Shown piece by piece: positions 44,113 through 53,102 of a stretch of 64,000 nucleotides of DNA. The notes below the pieces were generated by a model. The model ran no database searches. It was not told the DNA's origin and worked only from the letters and a program-made list of their open reading frames with translations. The translations under genes and the position numbers were made by a program. Position 1 is the first letter of the stretch. Each line of letters opens with the position of its first letter. Source of the stretch: Bacteroidota bacterium (GTDB taxonomy: Bacteria; Bacteroidota; Bacteroidia; Flavobacteriales; Flavobacteriaceae); the NCBI GenBank assembly GCA_023434025.1, contig JAEYTL010000021.1, positions 124,001 through 188,000 on the forward strand, read 5' to 3'.

Positions 44113-44514
44113 TTAATTATGTTGTTCCTTAAAAATCCCCAACAACAAATCAGGTTCAATCATCCGGGTCGGAGATTTATCCATTTCGTGCAATACACGT
44201 TTAATGGCAAAAGGATTCAGTCCTAATTTTAGCCCCAACTGATACATGAATTCGTGTTCACGTTCGTGGTGATGGTTATCGCAATGCGAAAGTAATGCAA
44301 GGCGGTAAAAATGCTCAATGCGTTTGAACTCTGATTTAAAAACCAACAGTTCATTGGGCAGGAAAAACAATTCATCAAAATCGGTTTCGCGAACGTTTAA
44401 TTCTGCTGCAACCATCTTGATAAATTCATATTCACGTTCATGCAATTTACCATCTATTTTAGACAGCTCAATCATATCACCCAATAAACTTAATTTTTCT
44501 TTGTATGTGATCAT
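44113..44514 (-). CDS. TerB-like helical protein
   Basis: The 133-residue protein is a TerB/DjlA-like all-helical domain. It has two copies of the D-G/N-x-L/H-HERE-like acid motif: KIDGKLHEREYEFIKMVAAE (about 19-38) and DNHHHEREHEFMYQLGLKLG (about 79-98). Acidic/His clusters in this fold bind metal. Function in Bacteroidota is unknown; related proteins occur in tellurite-resistance gene sets, but no ter genes are nearby. Its 3' end abuts the long hairpin. It is divergent from the esterase gene. Confidence 0.75.
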   Translation of the reverse strand: MITYKEKLSLLGDMIELSKIDGKLHEREYEFIKMVAAELNVRETDFDELFFLPNELLVFKSEFKRIEHFYRLALLSHCDNHHHEREHEFMYQLGLKLGLNPFAIKRVLHEMDKSPTRMIEPDLLLGIFKEQHN

Positions 44515-44563
44515 GGAACCATATTTTTGGCTAATTTAGTTTTTCCGTTTAATTTATCAAAAA

Positions 44564-45358
44564 ATGAAGTTAATTTTCTCGCTTCTCATCCTTGCCGGCC
44601 TTCTTTTTTTCATCACTCAGAATGTCAGGGGTCAGCAACGTTATACTACTTTTGATTTAAAAGCCCCACAGTTGCAAACCACAAAAAAAATATGGGTTTA
44701 TCTGCCTAAAGCATACGCTGAACAAACCCAAAGTTATCCGGTAATTTATATGCATGATGCCCAAAACCTGTTTGATGCGGCAACTTCCTATGCCGGCGAA
44801 TGGAACGTAGATGAAACCTTAGACAGCCTGAAGCTGAATGTGATTGTTATTGGTATCGAACACGGAAACGAAAAACGCCTGGAGGAACTGACGCCCTATA
44901 AACATGAAAAACACGGAGGTGGTCATGCAGATGCCTATTTAGATTTTATTGTAAACACCCTAAAACCATATGTAGACAAAACCTACCGTACCCAAACAAA
45001 TGCTGCACATACTACTATTTTCGGGAGTTCACTGGGCGGACTGGTTTCGTATTATGCTATTTTAAAACACCCGGAAATCTTTGGTAAAGCCGGTATCTTC
45101 TCCCCTTCTTTTTGGTACACGGATGACATTTATACCCTAACTGAAAAAACAACAGCAATCAACGCAAAACTCTACTTTCTCTGTGGAGACAGTGAAAGCG
45201 AAGATATGGTAACCGACTTCACAAGAATGACGGCTTTGGTTGAAAAGCGAATCACTAAAAAATCAAACCTGAAACAAGTAATCGTCAAAGGCGGAAAACA
45301 CAATGAAAAACTGTGGCGGGAAAATTTTGGGGAAGCGGTTCAGTGGATGTTGGAATAG
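44564..45358 (+). CDS. Exported esterase D-like alpha/beta-hydrolase
   Basis: The 264-residue protein has a signal peptide (MKLIFSLLILAGLLFFIT..VRGQ, about 1-24). The esterase (enterochelin esterase/EstD) fold shows KKIWVYLPKAYAEQTQSYPV, MHDAQNLFD (about 62-70), IVIGIEHGNEKRLEELTPY and the nucleophile elbow GSSLGGLVS (Ser about 151). The acidic residue is around LCGDSESED and the histidine in KGGKHNEKLWRENF (about 245). Periplasmic hydrolysis of esters is likely; the substrate is unknown. It is an isolated gene. Confidence 0.88.
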   Translation: MKLIFSLLILAGLLFFITQNVRGQQRYTTFDLKAPQLQTTKKIWVYLPKAYAEQTQSYPVIYMHDAQNLFDAATSYAGEWNVDETLDSLKLNVIVIGIEHGNEKRLEELTPYKHEKHGGGHADAYLDFIVNTLKPYVDKTYRTQTNAAHTTIFGSSLGGLVSYYAILKHPEIFGKAGIFSPSFWYTDDIYTLTEKTTAINAKLYFLCGDSESEDMVTDFTRMTALVEKRITKKSNLKQVIVKGGKHNEKLWRENFGEAVQWMLE

Positions 45359-45456
45359 TTATCTGCTACCGGCTAACGGAAAAATAAAAATTCATTTGGT
45401 GCATTTAACTTCTTATCTTTACCGAATAAATTAAAAAACTACGTAACGCTAAAAAA

Positions 45457-45888
45457 ATGAACAACAACGATATATTCAAAAAACTACGTGTAGCCTTACA
45501 ACTTCGTGATGATCAGATTGTAGAAATCATGCAATTGGTTGATTTTCGTATTTCGAAAGCCGAATTAGGTGCTTTTTTCAGAAATGCAGACCATCCGAAT
45601 TATATGGAATGTGGCGATCAAGTGCTACGCAATTTTCTGAACGGATTGGTCATTCATTTACGAGGAACAAAGGAAAATCCGAAAAATCCGTTGGAAGTGA
45701 TTAAAACTCACAAACCAACTTCTACAACTACAGATATACCGAAAGCCAAAACCTTTGGTGATAAAAAGCCTGCTCAAAAACCTGCAGCAAAAACAACCGG
45801 AAAACCAAGTTTTAAAAAGAAACCGGAAGCAAAACCTGAAATTGTTGAAAAGGTAAAGTTCAATAACGGTAAACTGAAAAAAAATTAA
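45457..45888 (+). CDS. DUF1456 (YehS-like) protein
   Basis: The 143-residue protein contains the DUF1456 repeat: NNNDIFKKLRVALQLRDDQI and MQLVDFRISKAELGAFFRNA, then MECGDQVLRNFLNGLVIHLR (to about residue 72). The remaining 70 residues are a lysine/proline/alanine-rich tail (KKPAQKPAAKTTGKP) that is probably disordered. The domain is only about half of the usual two-repeat YehS, replaced by the basic tail, which would suit nucleic acid binding. Function is unknown. Confidence 0.8.
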   Translation: MNNNDIFKKLRVALQLRDDQIVEIMQLVDFRISKAELGAFFRNADHPNYMECGDQVLRNFLNGLVIHLRGTKENPKNPLEVIKTHKPTSTTTDIPKAKTFGDKKPAQKPAAKTTGKPSFKKKPEAKPEIVEKVKFNNGKLKKN

Positions 45889-45922
45889 CACACTTCAACT
45901 TCTTTGATTAGTAAACATCAAC

Positions 45923-47419
45923 ATGAAAAAAATATTTTTAACTATTACAAGTTTAGTTTCTTTTACAATATTTTCGCAAGTTCCTTCAATTCAATGGGCA
46001 AAATGTTACGGTGGTTCTAATAATGAATCAGCCAACAGTATTGTGCAAACAACAGATGGCGGATATATTTTTGCAGGACATAGTAAATCTACTAATGGCG
46101 ATGTTTCAGCAAATTATGGAAATAATGATTATTGGATTGTTAAAATTGATAATACCGGAGCTATTGAATGGGAAAAAAATTATGGTGGCACTTCTGATGA
46201 TCAGGCAAAATCAATCATACAAACTAATGAAGGGGGATATATTGTGGCAGGAGTTTCAAGTTCAGTAAATGGCGATATTACCAATTTTAGAGGTGATTTA
46301 GACTATTGGATTGTTAAACTTGATGCAGAAGGAACGATTGAATGGCAAAGAAAATATGGTGGAGACGATAAAGAAACCGCATATTCTATTACTCAAACAA
46401 ACGAGGGCGGTTATATTGTAGCCGGAAGAACTTATTCGTATGATGGAAATATCATGCCGGTGAACGGTGACATTACAAATTTTAACGGCGGAACAGATGG
46501 TTGGATTGTAAAGTTAAGTGCACTTGGTGACATTGAATGGGAAAAATGTCTTGGAACTACTGAATTAGACAATTTTTTTTCCGTAAAACAAACATCCGAT
46601 GGTGGCTATATTGCTACTGGTGATTTATTTGCTGGTGGCTTTTGGTTAGTAAAACTGAACAATTCAGGTGTAATAGAATGGCAAACTACCTATGAAAATA
46701 CCGGAACAGCTTTTAACGTTGAACTAACCGCAGACGGAGGATATATATTAGTGGGCGATGCAATGACCCAAATGTTTGGAACCACCGGAAATAATTTTTG
46801 TGTTGTAAAAGTAAATAATCTTGGCGAATTGCAATGGCGACAAGATTATGGCGGAGCAGGTTTTTTTGACACTGCCAGAGATATAAAACAAACTGCGGAT
46901 GGTGGTTACATTGTTACTGGCGTGACAAATTCTAATTATAGTGGAAATATTGGATATAATAATGGAGGGCAAGATGCTTGGGTTTTAAAAATTAGTGCAA
47001 CTGGTTCAATTCAATGGAACAGATGTTATGGTGGTCTTCAAGGTGACGGATTCTACGAAGTTAAAATAACCAATGACAACGGATATATTTTTGCCGGATA
47101 TACGCAATCTAACAATGCAAATGTTTCAGGAAATAATGGCGGAACTGATGTTTGGATTGTAAAACTTGCTCCAGATGCTCTTTCTATTTCGGATAATGAA
47201 TTGAATAACTTTCGTTTTTATCCTAATCCGGCTAATGATTTCATTCAGTTCACTTCTGCCATAAAATCAATTGAAATTATTGATTATGCCGGAAGAATTA
47301 TTGTAAAAAAAGAAATAAACAGCAATGAACTCGATGTGTCCAATTTAAATAGTGGAATGTACATCATCAAAGCTGAAAACAATGATGTTGAATCTGTTTC
47401 AAAATTAATTATCAATTAA
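45923..47419 (+). CDS. Secreted repeat protein with T9SS type A sorting domain
   Basis: The 498-residue protein has a short signal peptide (MKKIFLTITSLVSFTIFSQ). Seven or so blade-like repeats follow, of the form CYGGSxxESAxSI.QTxDGGYIFAG, then DYWIVKL and GxIEW, about 50-60 residues each (about 25-415). The C-terminal domain (about 420-498, FRFYPNPANDFIQF, IEIIDYAGRIIVKK, LNSGMYIIKA) is a type A Por secretion sorting signal. The repeats probably form a beta-propeller. It is expected to be secreted and possibly surface-bound; the role is unknown. Confidence 0.9.
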   Translation: MKKIFLTITSLVSFTIFSQVPSIQWAKCYGGSNNESANSIVQTTDGGYIFAGHSKSTNGDVSANYGNNDYWIVKIDNTGAIEWEKNYGGTSDDQAKSIIQTNEGGYIVAGVSSSVNGDITNFRGDLDYWIVKLDAEGTIEWQRKYGGDDKETAYSITQTNEGGYIVAGRTYSYDGNIMPVNGDITNFNGGTDGWIVKLSALGDIEWEKCLGTTELDNFFSVKQTSDGGYIATGDLFAGGFWLVKLNNSGVIEWQTTYENTGTAFNVELTADGGYILVGDAMTQMFGTTGNNFCVVKVNNLGELQWRQDYGGAGFFDTARDIKQTADGGYIVTGVTNSNYSGNIGYNNGGQDAWVLKISATGSIQWNRCYGGLQGDGFYEVKITNDNGYIFAGYTQSNNANVSGNNGGTDVWIVKLAPDALSISDNELNNFRFYPNPANDFIQFTSAIKSIEIIDYAGRIIVKKEINSNELDVSNLNSGMYIIKAENNDVESVSKLIIN

Positions 47420-47480
47420 ATTGATTTGACATTTAACTGAAATTGATGTTATTTCGAGATTAAAAGTAATTGCATTTTAA

Positions 47481-48005
47481 CTATAAATACCGCTCAGCAA
47501 TCATCCGTTGATGATGTTTTTGATGCCCAATCGCAATAAAACCAATAGCCCGCACTGTAAAAGAATTGTTTAAAGCAATTCCGGTATGCATCAGTTCTTC
47601 ATCAGTAAACGACTTGAATAAATAAAGCGTTGACAACCGTACTGCTTTGTATTCGTCCAGTAAATCAGCCAGGGTTCTCTTGCTCGTATTGGTGGCATCC
47701 ACATAGGCATTCTCATCAAAACCCGCAAGCGGCGTTTCGTCTTTTCGGGCGAACCGCAAGGCACGATAAGCAAAAATACGTTCGGCATCAATCAAATGCT
47801 GAACAATGTCTTTGATAGTCCATTTTCCTTCGGCATAACGAAATTCATGCTTTTCTATTGGAATTTGTGTTAGAAATTCTTCAAAAGCAACCATTGAATT
47901 TTCCAATTCTTCCCATAAGTTGACATTGCCCAGTGCTTTGATATAAGGCAAATAATAAGGTGCGTATTCAGCGTTTTGTAAGGTGGATGAGTTCATTTTA
48001 TTCAA
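47481..48005 (-). CDS. DinB family protein
   Basis: The 174-residue protein (171 if it starts at the second Met) has a DinB four-helix fold: FRYAEGKWTIKDIVQHLIDA (about 57-76, with the first His), ERIFAYRALRFARKDETPLAG, and AIGFIAIGHQKHHQRMIAER with the paired histidines near the end. This places it in the DinB_2 subfamily, likely metal-dependent. It follows ppc by 14 bp and is probably co-transcribed. It is unlike the DinB at 40224 in sequence. Confidence 0.88.
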   Translation of the reverse strand: MNKMNSSTLQNAEYAPYYLPYIKALGNVNLWEELENSMVAFEEFLTQIPIEKHEFRYAEGKWTIKDIVQHLIDAERIFAYRALRFARKDETPLAGFDENAYVDATNTSKRTLADLLDEYKAVRLSTLYLFKSFTDEELMHTGIALNNSFTVRAIGFIAIGHQKHHQRMIAERYL

Positions 48006-48019
48006 AAATTTAATCGCTT

Positions 48020-50593
48020 TTAAGCCGAATTTCTGCTGGCATTTATATTTCCAAACAACGAACGGGTTACAATTTTTTCATACACGGCAATTTGTGCTTC
48101 GTTTGGATTTTTTTGTTTTTTTAATTCGTTGATTTTCAACAAAGCATATTGTTGAATTGTCAGTAAAGGCAATACAATTTGCTCCCGGATTTCAATCGAT
48201 GCTTTTCCGTCCGGATAATTCTCCATCAATTCTGTAAAGCCGGACAACTTGATTAATAATCGTTTGGTTTCCACAAATTCATCATAAATAATCTGCCAAA
48301 ATTCGCCAAACTCCTCATCCTTTTGCATATAAGCCGTTAAGGGAAAAAATGATTTGGAAAGTGACATCATACTATTTTCAATTAATGTTTTAAAAAACAA
48401 TGAGTTTTGATACAATTCCGTGACTTTTTCCCATTGATTGCTTTCTTCAAATTGCTTTAAAGCGGTTCCTACCCCAAAAAATCCGGGTACATTTTGTTTG
48501 AGCTGGCTCCAGGAACCCACGAACGGGATGGCTCTCAAATCATTGAAATCCAATTGGTCGCTTTTGTTCCGCTTAGACGGACGACTGCCGATGTTGGTTT
48601 TGGCGTAATAATTCAACGTACTCATTTTTTCCAGATAAGGAATGAACTTAGGATGCTGTTTAAACTTCAGGTATTTGTCATAACTCAACCTGGACAATTC
48701 ATCAAAAATCTGATTATCCGCTTCCGACAGTACGTTTTCTTCTTTACTGAAAAGCTGGTTGGTTGCTCCGGCACTCAGTAAATTTTCCAAATTATACCGG
48801 CAGGAATCCAACGTACCGAAATTAGAACTAATGGTTTGCCCCTGCACCGTTACCTGGATCTGCTTATTTTCTATCGTAGGTCCCATCGAAGCGTAAAATT
48901 TATGTGTTTTACCTCCTCCTCTGGCCGGCGGGCCTCCTCTTCCGTCAAAAAAGAGCACTTTTACGCCATATTTTCGTGAAACAGCCGTCAGTGTCTGCTT
49001 GGCTTTATAAATACTCCAGTTAGCCATTAAATAACCGCCGTCTTTCGTTCCGTCTGAAAAACCCAGCATAACCGTTTGAATGTTATTTCTGTTTTCAAGA
49101 TGCTTTTTATAAGCAGGATCGGTATATAACTGCTCCATGATTTTATCAGCAGCCTGTAAATCATCTACTGATTCAAAAAGCGGAATAATATCTACCGAAG
49201 GATTCTTCCAGCCGCACAAACTGAACATCGCAAATGTTTCCATCACATTCAATGCACTTTCATTGTTGCTGATGATGTAACGGTTACAACCCAGTTCGCC
49301 ATTTTTTTCCTGAATGGTTTTCATCGCATGAATGGAACTTACGGTTGATTTAGTCATTTCACTGTCAAAATCAGCTTCGGTTAAAGAACTGTTGACTTTT
49401 GCTAAAATGGCTATCTTTTCAAGCTCGCTTAATTTTTGATAATCCGCCGGAAATAACGCCGTTTCTTTGGCTACAATTTCCTGAAAAACCTGTCTGTGAA
49501 TTCTGCTGTTCTGACGAATATCCAGGGTAGCGAAATGAAAGCCGAACAAATTGAGTTTGTTTAACAGCAAATCAATTTCATCCAGATAAAGGGATTGGTG
49601 TTCCGTTTTAATGATATTTTTAACCGTTAGCAAAACCGATTTGAATTCATCATGCGTGATGTAAATTTCACCTCTTGAATAAAAAACGGAACGGTACAAT
49701 TTACTTTCAACATCTGCAATCAAGGTGTCAACGCCTTTAAAAGTGAGTTTCCGTTTCAGTTTACGAATATCCGTATAATATGATTTCAGGATAGAAGTTC
49801 TGAGTCTTTCCGCCACTTTCAGCGTAATTTCTGTGGTTACAAACGGATTGCCGTCCCGATCGCCACCGGGCCAGAATCCTAAGTTAAAAATGGAATTTTT
49901 TATTGCTTCACCGTCAAAAATATTTTTTTGCAGGTATTGAATCATTTCGCCCGCTGTCGGATAAAAAACATTCTCCAGGTACCAGATCAAACTGACCGCT
50001 TCATCAAACGGCGTTGGTTTTTCTTTTTTAATAAATGGTGTTTTTCCTAATTGAGCCAGCAGTTCCTTTATCTGAACCAGATTGTTCACGCGGACAGCCT
50101 CTGTTAAATCGGTGATGATTCCCAGTACTGCTCCCGGGTAAAATTGGGTAGGATGAGCGGTTAATACCGTACGGACCTGAAACTTTTCCAGAAAATCTTT
50201 CAGCTCCTTCCGTTTAGAACGTTGATCGGCCTTTTCTTTCATATCGCGGAGTGAACCGCGGCCTTCCATGTTATTTACCACCGGAAAAGCGGCATCTTCA
50301 ATTGCATCAAACAAAACAATCTGGCGTTCTACATATTGAATAAAACGAAACATCAATTCAATTTTCTGTTCTTCAGTCGGATTTTCCAAGTATTTGGTGG
50401 CAAAGGAATTAACAATCTCTTCCGGATTTTGCTGATTCCTGAATCCATTTTCGCAAACCTCAGTAAAAAGGGGTAAAAGCACACCGGTGTTATCAATGGC
50501 ATCAAACGGAAGTGTAATGAAAACACTGTTGTAAATCTGGTATTTAGAAATCACATGCTGGTGAAACCGTTCAATTTTGGGGAGTGTGTACAT
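48020..50593 (-). CDS. ppc: Phosphoenolpyruvate carboxylase
   Basis: The enzyme makes oxaloacetate from PEP and bicarbonate, refilling the TCA cycle. The 857-residue protein contains the catalytic histidine in TVLTAHPTQFYPG (about residue 148), FWPGGDRDGNPFVT (about 229-242), GFSDGTKDGGYLMANW (about 513-528), FFDGRGGPPARGGG (about 548-561) and FVGSWSQLKQNVPGFFGVG (about 690-708). Its C-terminus lacks the usual QNTG end and finishes NINASRNSA, which often occurs in Bacteroidota forms. It shares a leftward unit with the DinB gene. Confidence 0.95.
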   Translation of the reverse strand: MYTLPKIERFHQHVISKYQIYNSVFITLPFDAIDNTGVLLPLFTEVCENGFRNQQNPEEIVNSFATKYLENPTEEQKIELMFRFIQYVERQIVLFDAIEDAAFPVVNNMEGRGSLRDMKEKADQRSKRKELKDFLEKFQVRTVLTAHPTQFYPGAVLGIITDLTEAVRVNNLVQIKELLAQLGKTPFIKKEKPTPFDEAVSLIWYLENVFYPTAGEMIQYLQKNIFDGEAIKNSIFNLGFWPGGDRDGNPFVTTEITLKVAERLRTSILKSYYTDIRKLKRKLTFKGVDTLIADVESKLYRSVFYSRGEIYITHDEFKSVLLTVKNIIKTEHQSLYLDEIDLLLNKLNLFGFHFATLDIRQNSRIHRQVFQEIVAKETALFPADYQKLSELEKIAILAKVNSSLTEADFDSEMTKSTVSSIHAMKTIQEKNGELGCNRYIISNNESALNVMETFAMFSLCGWKNPSVDIIPLFESVDDLQAADKIMEQLYTDPAYKKHLENRNNIQTVMLGFSDGTKDGGYLMANWSIYKAKQTLTAVSRKYGVKVLFFDGRGGPPARGGGKTHKFYASMGPTIENKQIQVTVQGQTISSNFGTLDSCRYNLENLLSAGATNQLFSKEENVLSEADNQIFDELSRLSYDKYLKFKQHPKFIPYLEKMSTLNYYAKTNIGSRPSKRNKSDQLDFNDLRAIPFVGSWSQLKQNVPGFFGVGTALKQFEESNQWEKVTELYQNSLFFKTLIENSMMSLSKSFFPLTAYMQKDEEFGEFWQIIYDEFVETKRLLIKLSGFTELMENYPDGKASIEIREQIVLPLLTIQQYALLKINELKKQKNPNEAQIAVYEKIVTRSLFGNINASRNSA

Positions 50594-50652
50594 GGGGTAT
50601 TTATTTGCTCACTAAATTAATGAATTATTTAAAAAAAGCTTGGGTTTTCTCA

Positions 50653-50681
50653 TAAAAAAACCCTCTCAAAAACGGAGAGGG
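50653..50681 (-). terminator. Terminator of the Lrp gene
   Basis: On the minus strand CCCTCTC (50681-50675) pairs with GAGAGGG (50667-50661), followed by a run of seven T residues. Confidence 0.85.
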
Positions 50682-50706
50682 CTTGGTATAGCTGATGATT
50701 TCAATC

Positions 50707-51186
50707 TTACATATTTTTGAAAATCGTGTGCATCAAACGCTTTTTGTCATTGATGCTTTCCTCTAACGAAATCATTGTTTCGGTACGGTACACTCCTTCG
50801 ATATCATCAATCATAAAGATTACATCTTTGGCATGCTTGGTATCTTTGGCACGGATTTTACAGAAAATATTGAATTTACCGGTTGTAACGTGAGCGACAG
50901 TCACAAAGGGAATCTCATTAATCCGCTCCAAAACAAATTTGGTTTGTGAAGTATTATTCAGAAACACACCCACATAGGCAATGAACGAATACCCTAGTTT
51001 TTCATAATCCAACGTTAAAGATGACCCCATGATGATTCCGGCATCTTCCATTTTTTTAACTCTTACGTGAACGGTACCGGCAGAAATTAATAGTTTTTTT
51101 GCGATATCCGTAAAAGGAACTCTTGTGTTATCGATTAACATATCAAGAATCTGGTGATCTACTTCATCTAAACGAAACTTACTCAT
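50707..51186 (-). CDS. Lrp/AsnC family transcriptional regulator
   Basis: The 159-residue protein has the N-terminal helix-turn-helix (LDEVDHQILDMLIDNTRVPF, then IAKKLLISAGTVHVRVKKME, about 6-60) and the C-terminal ligand-binding RAM domain (about 70-150, AYVGVFLNNTSQT, VAHVTTGKFNIFCKIRAKD). Such regulators sense amino acids and assemble as octamers. The gene has its own terminator and precedes ppc on the same strand, but the two are probably separate units. The M14 peptidase gene ends 77 bp upstream. Confidence 0.93.
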   Translation of the reverse strand: MSKFRLDEVDHQILDMLIDNTRVPFTDIAKKLLISAGTVHVRVKKMEDAGIIMGSSLTLDYEKLGYSFIAYVGVFLNNTSQTKFVLERINEIPFVTVAHVTTGKFNIFCKIRAKDTKHAKDVIFMIDDIEGVYRTETMISLEESINDKKRLMHTIFKNM

Positions 51187-51263
51187 GGTTTTTGTATAAT
51201 TTATTATTTTGTTTATTTATGCTACAAAAGAAGTACAATTTATTCAATAAAAAAACGTATTTG

Positions 51264-52418
51264 TTATTTTTTTAGCAAACCATTAACAAATATTTTGCTT
51301 TTTCCTAACGTAAAATCAGCTTTTTCATTGATTTTAGGAAAATTACCTTTATCATCCTCAAACAAGGCTTCCTCTGCATCATATTCTACATGACCGTAAA
51401 AACCTTCCAAATCACCAATACTTGAGATGTAAGCATTGAAAACAAGTTGATTTCCGACAATTTCCTCTTTAAATTGCACGGCAAAATTCGTAATTAATTT
51501 CGAATTATCATAATTTATTTTGACATTTCTATAAACAATATCGAAAAAACAGGAATTATTTTGAGGAATTTTCAAATAATCCTCAATTTTGTTATTAACT
51601 ATATCGTTTTCGTAAAGTGTTTGGAATCCCGATAATAAACTTATAAAGATGAATTTTCGGGTTTCTTCACGCTCATAATCATTTTGAAAATGGCCGGCCT
51701 CAAACAAAACGGTAGGCACACCCAGTTGCTGAAAAGTATCTCCTGCACAATTTCTATTGAAACCGTCATCAAAACGAGCAACCTGCCCCGGTATAAACTC
51801 CTGCAATCTGTTATTTATATTCGCAATAAGGTTAATCGCTTTTTGACGAACAATATTAATTTCTCTTTCTTCATTGTAGGAAGGTGCCAAAAAAGACACG
51901 GTAGCCGGCTTACCCGTATCTCCTACTCCGAAAATAGTTCGCTGATCGTGAAGATTAAAACAGAAATCAGGCTGAAACTCATTAAAAACATGCATTAACA
52001 ACTGGCTTTCCGGTTGAGACAGGTTAATAAAATCGCGATTTAAATCAACCTGATTCGCATTTTCCCTGACATATGCTTCTGCCCCGTCCGGATTCAGCAT
52101 CGGAATAAAACAGAAACTAAATTTTTCTTTCCATTTTCTCACTTCATCCACGTCGGAATCTAAAAAATTAAACAGATCAAAAAGTGCCTTTGTCGTGGTG
52201 CTTTCATTTCCGTGCATCTGCGACCAGAGTAAAATTTTAAAACTGCCGGTTCCCGCACGATAACTGTAAACCGGTTTTTCCAATACCGAATGTCCAATTA
52301 CCTGAATTTCATTTTTAGCAAAATGTTTTCCTAAAACCGGTTCAATATTTTTGAGCGTAATGAACCGCCCAAAAAGATCGGTCTCTTTATTTTTTTCGAA
52401 AACAGCAAGGTAATTCAT
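51264..52418 (-). CDS. M14 family zinc carboxypeptidase
   Basis: The 384-residue protein lacks a signal peptide, so it is probably cytoplasmic. Zinc ligands are in SQMHGNESTTTKALFDL (HxxE, about residues 68-73) and FNLHDQRTIFG (third His, about 156). NPDGAEAYVRENANQVDLNR (about 108-127) is the substrate-binding block, and VLFEAGHFQND (about 235-245) carries the catalytic Glu. It probably trims peptides or cell-wall fragments. Its upstream region holds the first pair of TTACATTTGTAA sites, so it may be controlled by the divergent HTH regulator. Confidence 0.9.
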   Translation of the reverse strand: MNYLAVFEKNKETDLFGRFITLKNIEPVLGKHFAKNEIQVIGHSVLEKPVYSYRAGTGSFKILLWSQMHGNESTTTKALFDLFNFLDSDVDEVRKWKEKFSFCFIPMLNPDGAEAYVRENANQVDLNRDFINLSQPESQLLMHVFNEFQPDFCFNLHDQRTIFGVGDTGKPATVSFLAPSYNEEREINIVRQKAINLIANINNRLQEFIPGQVARFDDGFNRNCAGDTFQQLGVPTVLFEAGHFQNDYEREETRKFIFISLLSGFQTLYENDIVNNKIEDYLKIPQNNSCFFDIVYRNVKINYDNSKLITNFAVQFKEEIVGNQLVFNAYISSIGDLEGFYGHVEYDAEEALFEDDKGNFPKINEKADFTLGKSKIFVNGLLKK

Positions 52419-52458
52419 GTGGGTAAATTTAGCCCTGCAAAGGTAAACATCTTTGCTG

Positions 52459-52680
52459 TAACATTTGTAAACAACACGATTCGCTCTTAAAATTTACATT
52501 TGTAAACACACGGATGCATTTTGATTTACAATTTTATTTAATAAAATACAAATTATTAATTACCAATTATATAAAAACATTTAATTAAACAATAAATTAA
52601 AATTAAAACTTCGTCAAAACGTTAAATTACATTTGTAACATTCACGTTTTAACCAAAATCAGTTACATTTGTAACATTCA
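52459..52680. promoter_or_regulatory. Four TTACATTTGTAA palindromic sites between M14 peptidase and HTH regulator
   Basis: Sites are at 52459-52470 (TAACATTTGTAA), 52493-52506 (TTTACATTTGTAAA, a perfect palindrome), and TTACATTTGTAACATTCA twice, at 52627-52644 and 52663-52680. Cores within each pair are 35 and 36 bp apart. The first pair is just upstream of the leftward peptidase gene and the second just upstream of the rightward regulator. This fits an autoregulatory operator serving both genes. Confidence 0.7.
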
Positions 52681-52700
52681 TTACACAACTATTATTAACC

Positions 52701-53102
52701 ATGCAAAACACTCCGGATTTTGTTCATAAACTGGAAAAAATATTAGATCATTTTCAACTCAGTGCATCGGCTTTTGCCGATAAAATCGGAGTACAAAGAT
52801 CCAGTCTTTCTCACCTACTCTCCGGCAGAAATAAACCCAGTCTGGAATTTGTGATTAAAATCACCGAAACTTTTCCTGAAGTAGATCTGTATTGGTTTTT
52901 GCTTAATCAGGGGACTTTCCCAAAATCAGGCACCGCCGGAAACCACTCCGCTTTTGAAGAAATTTCATTAAAAAAAAATGACGAGTTCAGTAAACGCGAA
53001 CAGAATAAGTCTGAAAAAAGCATTGTACAAAATCAGGAAGAAGTTGAAAAAATACTGGTATTTTACAAAAACGGCACCTTTAAGACCTATTGGCCAAAAT
53101 AA
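52701..53102 (+). CDS. XRE-family helix-turn-helix regulator
   Basis: The 133-residue protein has an HTH_3 domain (about 8-70) reading FVHKLEKILDHFQLSASAFA, then DKIGVQRSSLSHLLSGRNKP (recognition helix around RSSLSHLL) and LEFVIKITETFPEVDLYWF. It then has a linker rich in serine, lysine and glutamate (about 75-113) and a short ending VEKILVFYKNGTFKTYWPK. The divergent M14 gene and the four palindromes between suggest it regulates itself and that gene. Similar proteins often sit beside peptidases in Flavobacteriaceae, but the signal is unknown. Confidence 0.88.
   Translation: MQNTPDFVHKLEKILDHFQLSASAFADKIGVQRSSLSHLLSGRNKPSLEFVIKITETFPEVDLYWFLLNQGTFPKSGTAGNHSAFEEISLKKNDEFSKREQNKSEKSIVQNQEEVEKILVFYKNGTFKTYWPK

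Noticed and set aside
43974..44226. Frames crossing the 25-bp hairpin on both strands
   Set aside because: They mirror each other through the inverted repeat (FPFIFGF on both strands) and cover genes already assigned; they are structural shadows.
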